Positions 62,473 through 64,000 of a DNA stretch of 64,000 bases are shown here, in pieces (the stretch's first letter is position 1; the number at the start of each line of letters is the position of its first letter). The notes under the pieces are model-generated. The model was not told the DNA's origin. It worked only from the letters and a program-made list of their open reading frames with translations, and ran no database searches. Position numbers and translations under genes: made by a program. The stretch spans positions 9,610,001 through 9,674,000 of the forward strand of contig NZ_RKQF01000001.1 in NCBI RefSeq assembly GCF_003814875.1, given 5' to 3'. This stretch comes from Streptomyces sp. Ag109_O5-1. Lineage in GTDB: Bacteria > Actinomycetota > Actinomycetes > Streptomycetales > Streptomycetaceae.

Positions 62473-63358
62473 ATCGCTCACCCTTTCAGGAAATGGGAAG
62501 CACCTGGCGAGTGGCGCCGCCTGTGGCGACCGCTTGGAAACGGTCAGCGACGCTCCGGCGCCGGCGGAGGCGCGGCGCGGGCACGGAGCGGCTGGACGGG
62601 GTGCCGGAGGATGCTGCACGGGTCGGCGGCAATGGAAAGTCGGACGCCGGCGTTCGCGAGGATGAAGTGGGCGATGACGCCCGGCGGTCCGCTCAGCTAG
62701 GTCATCCGCGCTCGCGGGATCCGGCCGCGCGCAGGGACCGGGACGGAGCCGGACCGTCATGAAGAGCGGGGCGACCGCCATGGTGCATCGGATGGCCCGA
62801 CGGCCCGCGGCACGGCATCCGTGAGGACGCGTGTGGTGACCGCGTTCGAACTGCCCCGGAGCGAGGCGGGCGTGATCACGGGTCCGACCGCACGAGCTGG
62901 CAACCCCGTTGACCGAGTATGTGTCACCTCCATTGGCCGACGAGCAGTGGATCAGTGACCGAAACATAAGCGGTGTATCGCCCAGTATGCTAGAGGACGC
63001 ATGGCATGCTGGCGAAGGTGCCGAACTTAGTTCGGAAGATTGAGGCGGGAAGGGATCGCGCATGAACTTAGTTCGCTGCCGTTGCGGCTCCCGCCGGAAG
63101 ATGGTCGGCGGATCGGCCGCGAGCCGCGCCCACGAGCGGCAGATCGCGCCATCGGCGCGCGGGAGCGGGCATGTCCGCCGCGCCCGTGGTGACCGGCGCG
63201 CCCCATCGTCCTGGTCGTTCCCGCTCCATATTCTTGACCGGGCGTCACCTTCTGCTCCCTCGTCTCTCCATGTGGACGAGTCGTGGTCACCGTTCGTGTG
63301 ATGCCGTAAGCATGTACTGAGTTCAAGCAGCGAGAATTAAGCGGTGGGGGTGTTTCGG
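62473..63358. other. Long divergent intergenic region of the biosynthetic cluster
   Basis: About 880 bp with no convincing gene on either strand. It carries twin operators at 63021-63074 and several AT-rich patches suitable for promoters (for example TATGCT near 62986). Confidence 0.6.
63021..63074. promoter_or_regulatory. Twin palindromic operator sites GAACTTAGTTC
   Basis: CCGAACTTAGTTCGG (63021-63035) is a perfect 15-bp palindrome about a central T; a second GAACTTAGTTC is at 63064-63074, 41 bp (about four turns) away. Typical of a dimeric regulator (TetR, MarR or LacI class). Confidence 0.7.
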
Positions 63359-64000
63359 ATGCTGTCATCACATGCCGATGGACTGCGATTCCGGGTATTG
63401 GGGCCGCTGGAAGTCTGGGCGGGCGGCAAAAGACTGCAACTGACGGCTCCGAGACTTCAGATCATATTGGGCACGTTATTACTCAAGCCCGACCGCGTGG
63501 TTTCCGTGGAGGACCTGGCGCACAGCATCTGGGAGGACCGGATGCCGGCCGATCCGCCCAATCAGATCGCCATCTGCGTCTCCAAGCTGCGCGGCCGCTT
63601 CCAGCGGACACGGACCGTGCGCGATCTGATCCTGACCCAGCCTCCCGGTTACCTCCTGACCACGCGGGATGCGGAGTTGGACACCCAGCGGGTGCTGGCC
63701 CTCAGGGTGCAGGCCGACGAGCTCGCCGCCGCCGGGGACCACGCCGAGGCGGTCGCCCGTCTCGACCGGGCGCTCGCGCAGTGGCGCGGTCCGCTGCTCG
63801 CGGGCATCACCCGGCAGGCCTGGCGCGCCGAGGCCCGCGTGTGGGAGGACACGCAGGTGGCGCTGCGGGTCAAGAAGGCCGACCTGCAGCTCGAACTCAA
63901 GCAGTACGAGGCGGTGATCGGCGAGTTATCGGCCTTCATCCAGGAGCATCCGTTCTTCGAGCGTCCGAGGGCTCAGCTGATGACGGCCCTGTACCGGTCG
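63359..64000 (+). CDS. SARP-family pathway regulator (AfsR/DnrI/RedD type), 3' end beyond window
   Basis: First 214 residues. OmpR-like winged-helix DNA-binding domain (about 8-100; LRFRVLGPLEVWAGGKRLQL, PRLQIILGTLLLKPDRVVSV, SIWEDRMPADPPNQIAICVS, PPGYLL), then the bacterial transcriptional activation domain (from about 105; DTQRVLALRVQADELAAAGD). These proteins switch on adjacent antibiotic clusters. ATG 63359 follows GGTGGGGG. Divergent from the radical SAM operon. Confidence 0.93.
   Translation, partial: MLSSHADGLRFRVLGPLEVWAGGKRLQLTAPRLQIILGTLLLKPDRVVSVEDLAHSIWEDRMPADPPNQIAICVSKLRGRFQRTRTVRDLILTQPPGYLLTTRDAELDTQRVLALRVQADELAAAGDHAEAVARLDRALAQWRGPLLAGITRQAWRAEARVWEDTQVALRVKKADLQLELKQYEAVIGELSAFIQEHPFFERPRAQLMTALYRS

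Noticed and set aside
63027..63371. Minus-strand frame of about 114 codons in the SARP intergenic region
   Set aside because: No ribosome site, no recognisable domain, and it covers the twin operators.

Overview
The window is high-GC actinobacterial DNA. Gene content, codon use (GTG starts, GTGA/ATGA overlaps), Streptomyces-type rRNA and a DasR operator point to a Streptomyces chromosome. Most of it is conserved core; accessory material lies at about 36.6-40.5 kb, 43-47 kb and 56.5-64 kb.

Layout. 1-7.8 kb: GH31 glycosidase (cut by the window edge), acetoacetyl-CoA synthetase, a MocR-type regulator divergent from an MFS transporter, and an unrecognised protein. 7.8-10.1 kb: ptsI and crr, general PTS proteins, behind a dre-like DasR site. 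10.2-15.85 kb: a 16S-23S-5S rRNA operon with processing stem and terminator. 15.9-29.8 kb: the conserved actinobacterial block CDP-alcohol phosphatidyltransferase / sugar nucleotidyltransferase / DUF881 / small basic protein / DUF881 / GarA-type FHA protein / FtsR-type MerR / bifunctional nuclease / ResR-type MerR, then DNA polymerase IV, a PRC-barrel protein, and gcvP behind a tandem glycine riboswitch. 29.9-33.8 kb: molybdate uptake (modABC), a molybdopterin-domain protein and an HTH-TOBE regulator.

33.8-46.1 kb: a group that probably concerns potassium or ion homeostasis. It holds two APC permeases (one frameshifted), an RCK/TrkA-N protein, a universal stress protein, a paralogous pair of two-helix membrane proteins and an APC fragment. 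Eleven-bp-spaced direct repeats lie upstream of several of these. A TnpB transposon sits inside the group, and its tnpB is itself split by a 1.9-kb group II intron. The predicted splice restores an exact TnpB C-terminus, including the third RuvC motif.

46.1-51.6 kb: xylan utilisation, with a decayed GH43 gene, a sugar ABC transporter and a secreted GH10 xylanase; CGAA-N3-TTCG sites precede both the decayed gene and the operon. 51.7-56.4 kb: small conserved Streptomyces proteins, a glutamate-cysteine ligase family protein and a CPBP membrane protease. 56.5-64 kb: the left part of a biosynthetic cluster, with P450, type II thioesterase, stand-alone NRPS A-PCP didomain, B12-binding radical SAM enzyme and a SARP regulator cut by the right edge. 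The A-PCP/P450/TEII set suggests a carrier-bound amino acid is oxidised, with the radical SAM enzyme adding a methylation or rearrangement.
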